Source: Saprospirales bacterium (GTDB taxonomy: Bacteria; Bacteroidota; Bacteroidia; Chitinophagales; JADJOU01). From it: 7,312 nt of DNA. The notes beneath the pieces were generated by a model. It was given only the letters and a program-made list of their open reading frames with translations, made no database searches and was not told the DNA's origin. The stretch spans positions 1 to 7,312 of the forward strand of contig CANHJR010000057.1 in the NCBI GenBank assembly GCA_947461165.1, read 5' to 3'. This document shows positions 5,183 through 7,312 of this stretch, piece by piece (the first letter of the stretch is position 1; every line of letters begins with the position of its first letter). The translations under genes were made by a program, and so were the position numbers.

Positions 5183-6337
5183 TTATAATTTAGTACTTAT
5201 CATTTCAAACTCCTTGCGATTGAGAATTCTTCCCAATTCAATCCCCAAAGATACGAAACTAATTTTCATATTAGCATTTCCATAAACTGCGCGAATGTTA
5301 TTATCCACAATTTTCATCCAAGCCTCTATCTGATCTAGTTCTACGATCGATTCATAGTGTTGAATCACCGCCATCAATACTTCTGAGGCGCTGCACGTCC
5401 TCGTCGTTTTGTATCGCATCAACTGGTGAACAAAATAAAGCATAAATTCAAGAAACTTCACCTGCAGCTGCTTGTTTTGTCCTGCCAGATCTTCGCATGA
5501 CTCAAGCATAAAATTGATGTTTTGAAACTTTCTGGTTTCAAACTTTGTCAATCCTCGCATAAACTTTCTCAGAGCCTGCTCTAGAGAGAATTCACTGTCA
5601 AAATCATCAATGTACCGAATCGCTTCGATGAGATCTCCATTGGCAAATCGCACGGCATTGACCAGTATATCTTCACTTGCCTTGGATCTGTGTTCGCGAA
5701 CATAATTATCAATGAATGTATCACTAATCGATTCCATTCTATGAATATTACACCTCGATATAATGGTCGGAAGTAGTCTCTCCATTGATTCTGCAATCAG
5801 GATAAAAATCGTCTCAGAATTTGGTTCTTCCAAAATTTTCAAAATCTTGTTGGACTCCAATCCCATCTCCTCTACCATCCATATGACTTGAGTCTTGTAC
5901 CCATTGCCATGTGCAGTCATAGACATATTGTTGAGGATATCTGAAATTTCTTTGGCTCGGATCGTGGCATTGTATTGTCCGTGGTGATCCATCCAATCTT
6001 TAGAATCAAAAATGCCTGATTTTTCTGAGTAAATCGCTCTAAAATCCTCCATCAATTCTCCGCTGAGCTTATCAATCTTGAATGATGGCATGGTAAAGTG
6101 AATATCGATATGGCTCAATTTGTCTATCTTGACACAATTGGAGCAACTGCCACAACTATCATTTGTTTTCCTGTCAGAGCAATAGATGTATTTGAGAAAT
6201 GCCATGGCTATAGGCAGTGTGCCCATACCCATTTTCCCGACAAAAAGATGTGCGTGATGTAGCTTATCACTGTTGACTTGCGTGATAAGCGATGTTTTCA
6301 GGCTTTCGTTTTCAATTACATTTTCAAAAGAAATCAT
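5183..6337 (-). CDS. holB: DNA polymerase III, delta-prime subunit
   Basis: The product (384 residues from ATG 6337) is the delta-prime subunit of the clamp loader, which helps open and place the beta sliding clamp on primed DNA. Numbering here counts two residues more, from an upstream TTG at 6343. HAHLFVGKMGMGT (30-42) is the P-loop region; the Walker lysine is replaced by Thr (T42), so the subunit should not hydrolyse ATP, as usual for delta-prime. C55, C64, C67 and C70 form the zinc-binding module. VIWMVEEM (153-160) is the Walker B region, ILKILEEPNSETIF (167-180) a clamp-loader hallmark, and SRC (196-198) the sensor-1-type SRC motif. The C-terminal helical collar follows. The TTG overlaps the RidA stop by TTGA; the ATG two codons later, 2 nt after that stop, seems more likely. 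Confidence 0.9.
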   Translation of the reverse strand: MISFENVIENESLKTSLITQVNSDKLHHAHLFVGKMGMGTLPIAMAFLKYIYCSDRKTNDSCGSCSNCVKIDKLSHIDIHFTMPSFKIDKLSGELMEDFRAIYSEKSGIFDSKDWMDHHGQYNATIRAKEISDILNNMSMTAHGNGYKTQVIWMVEEMGLESNKILKILEEPNSETIFILIAESMERLLPTIISRCNIHRMESISDTFIDNYVREHRSKASEDILVNAVRFANGDLIEAIRYIDDFDSEFSLEQALRKFMRGLTKFETRKFQNINFMLESCEDLAGQNKQLQVKFLEFMLYFVHQLMRYKTTRTCSASEVLMAVIQHYESIVELDQIEAWMKIVDNNIRAVYGNANMKISFVSLGIELGRILNRKEFEMISTKL

Positions 6338-6339
6338 AT

Positions 6340-6723
6340 TCAATTTTTCTGCGCTATTACGCTGATTTCTATCATTGCATCTTTTGGAAGTCGAGCTACC
6401 TCGACTGTTTCCCTTGCTGGATATGGTTCATTGAGGTAGGAAGAATAAATGCCATTGATGATTTGAAATTGGTTCATGTCCTTGATAAAAATAGTCGCTT
6501 TGATCACATGGTCAAACGTGAGTCCAGCCTCGTGAAGCAATGCCTTTAGATTGGCCATCACACGATGGGTTTCCGTTTCGATTGTTTCATTATCCATTTC
6601 ACCGGATTCTGGGATCAGTGCGACTTGTCCACTTGTAAACAAGAGATTCCCTGCCCAAACGGCTTGACTATATGGCCCAATAGCTGCAGGAGCTTTTGTG
6701 GTATTTATGATTGACTTTGTCAT
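6340..6723 (-). CDS. ridA: RidA family reactive intermediate/imine deaminase
   Basis: This 127-residue protein matches the small trimeric RidA (YjgF/YER057c/UK114) family. It hydrolyses reactive enamine/imine intermediates, such as 2-aminoacrylate released by PLP enzymes, and so protects them in the cytoplasm. Landmarks are TTKAPAAIGPYSQAV (8-22), LLFTSGQVAL (27-36), HVIKATIFIKDMNQF (72-86) and the signature PYPARETVEVARLPKDAMIE (100-119). The active-site arginine R104 and the glutamate E119 correspond to the known catalytic-site positions. I chose the ATG at 6723 because it gives the usual family length and an N-terminus that starts at MTKSIINTTKAP. An ATG at 6768 would add 15 residues unlike the family and overlap the upstream gene. 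The gene lies 31 nt after the lipoprotein gene and 2 nt before holB. Confidence 0.93.
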   Translation of the reverse strand: MTKSIINTTKAPAAIGPYSQAVWAGNLLFTSGQVALIPESGEMDNETIETETHRVMANLKALLHEAGLTFDHVIKATIFIKDMNQFQIINGIYSSYLNEPYPARETVEVARLPKDAMIEISVIAQKN

Positions 6724-6754
6724 ACTATGTTTGAAAAATTGATGATATGTTGTT

Positions 6755-7264
6755 TTAAGGTGCGACATCTTCCATTCTCAGATCACAAGCTCTCACCTTG
6801 ATATCAGGTCGACCTGCAAATTTGAAGACAACATCATTCATTCTGAATTTGTAATGGGTTCCAAAGTTGGTTATTTGGAACATAGAATCTTTGTAATCTG
6901 CGTCAGTCATGACATATTCGAAGCCTCTATGTTGGATTTTGAGACTGCGAATCAAGCTCTTTTTGTATATAATCGATTCGGAAGAATCTGGAGTCGCGAA
7001 GACCTCAACGGAGAGCGCATTTGCAAAACTGTATCTCCAAGAAAACTGATGGTATCCTCCTCCTTGAATAAATCGAAACGTGTCATTGATATGTCTAATC
7101 GGAAATGTATCGACCTGATCGACCATCCACATATCGCCGCTCTCGCAGACAGAAGTAAGGTTTTTGGGCTCATCCTTGGCACAGGCTAGAAATAGCATCA
7201 TCGATAAGACTATAGACGCATACACGGCCTTCATCATGTTTGTTTTTTCAAGCAAATTATTCAT
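6755..7264 (-). CDS. Small lipoprotein of unknown function
   Basis: I do not recognise this 169-residue protein. A lipoprotein signal is present: MMKAVYASIVLSMMLFLAC, with the probable lipidated cysteine at C28, then a charged linker AKDEPK. The mature part is mostly short beta-strand-like segments rich in aromatic residues, for example MWMVDQVDTFP (45-55), FRFIQGGGYHQFSWRYSF (63-80) and HYKFRMNDVVFKFAG (137-151). This suggests a small beta-barrel or sandwich, perhaps lipocalin-like. Two further cysteines, C40 and C160, sit near the two ends of the domain and could form a disulfide. The start is uncertain: ATG 7264 suits the nearby -7 element, whereas ATG 7237 or 7234 gives a cleaner signal peptide. 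It is the first gene of the run leading to ridA and holB, or the earliest one visible. Confidence 0.7.
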   Translation of the reverse strand: MNNLLEKTNMMKAVYASIVLSMMLFLACAKDEPKNLTSVCESGDMWMVDQVDTFPIRHINDTFRFIQGGGYHQFSWRYSFANALSVEVFATPDSSESIIYKKSLIRSLKIQHRGFEYVMTDADYKDSMFQITNFGTHYKFRMNDVVFKFAGRPDIKVRACDLRMEDVAP

Positions 7265-7286
7265 TTCATTTTCATCTGGTCATTGG

Positions 7287-7294
7287 CAAATTTA
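7287..7294 (-). promoter_or_regulatory. Putative -7 element for the lipoprotein-ridA-holB-ricT-gldH run
   Basis: The minus strand reads TAAATTTG, an exact match to TAnnTTTG, 22 bases before the ATG at 7264. The expected -33 TTG would lie close to or beyond the window end; the only visible TTG is 9 bp upstream, too close to serve. The distance to the start codon matches the other two -7 candidates, which strengthens the call. Confidence 0.4.
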
Positions 7295-7312
7295 TGCATT
7301 CTTCAATTAAAA

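Noticed and set aside
6724..6768. Longer RidA start at ATG 6768
   Set aside because: It adds 15 residues not typical of RidA and overlaps the upstream coding sequence by 14 nt; the ATG at 6723 gives the standard N-terminus and length.
6854..7189. Plus-strand 111-codon open frame and an overlapping minus-strand frame at 6952-7182
   Set aside because: Both overlap the lipoprotein gene, which has a clear lipoprotein signal. They look like chance frames, though the lipoprotein itself has no recognised homologue.

Overview
The window looks like chromosomal DNA from a member of Bacteroidota, probably a gliding lineage (Saprospiria, Flavobacteriia or Cytophagia-like). Four observations support this. 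The DNA is AT-rich. A GldH gliding-motility lipoprotein gene follows a PSP1-domain (RicT) gene and a DNA polymerase III delta-prime gene. The delta-prime protein has the degenerate P-loop I associate with this phylum. The upstream regions carry the Bacteroidota -7 promoter element TAnnTTTG and no obvious Shine-Dalgarno sites. All genes lie on the minus strand, so transcription runs from high to low coordinates. There is no RNA gene, mobile element, CRISPR array or gene-free stretch over 300 bases.

Region 7264 to 3425 is a tightly packed run: an unrecognised small lipoprotein, a RidA-type enamine/imine deaminase, DNA polymerase III delta-prime (holB), RicT and GldH. Spacings are 31 nt, about 2 nt, 18 nt and 3 nt, so it is probably one transcript. 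A -7 element just upstream of the first gene supports this. The run mixes housekeeping functions (metabolite damage control, clamp loading, RNA maturation) with gliding and type IX secretion.

Region 3435 to 1447 continues with no break. A second lipoprotein, with a weak PsbP/DcrB-like pattern, overlaps the end of gldH by 11 nt. It abuts an ECF sigma factor with zero bases between stop and start. Next come a single-pass membrane protein that is probably the anti-sigma factor and a secreted helical protein resembling the Spy/CpxP-like 'sensor of ECF sigma factor' proteins of Bacteroidota. Together these form a candidate envelope-stress module physically tied to gldH.

Region 1333 to 1 holds a family 4-like glycosyltransferase and the first 36 codons of a membrane protein resembling YfhO. 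Each has its own -7 element 18 to 21 nt before the start codon, so they look like separate transcription units in cell-surface glycan synthesis.

Nothing here is clearly a new biological system. The features most worth following up are the sigma module fused to the gldH operon, a duplicated acidic motif in the presumed anti-sigma factor, and the cysteine-repeat head and Asn/Pro-rich tail of RicT.
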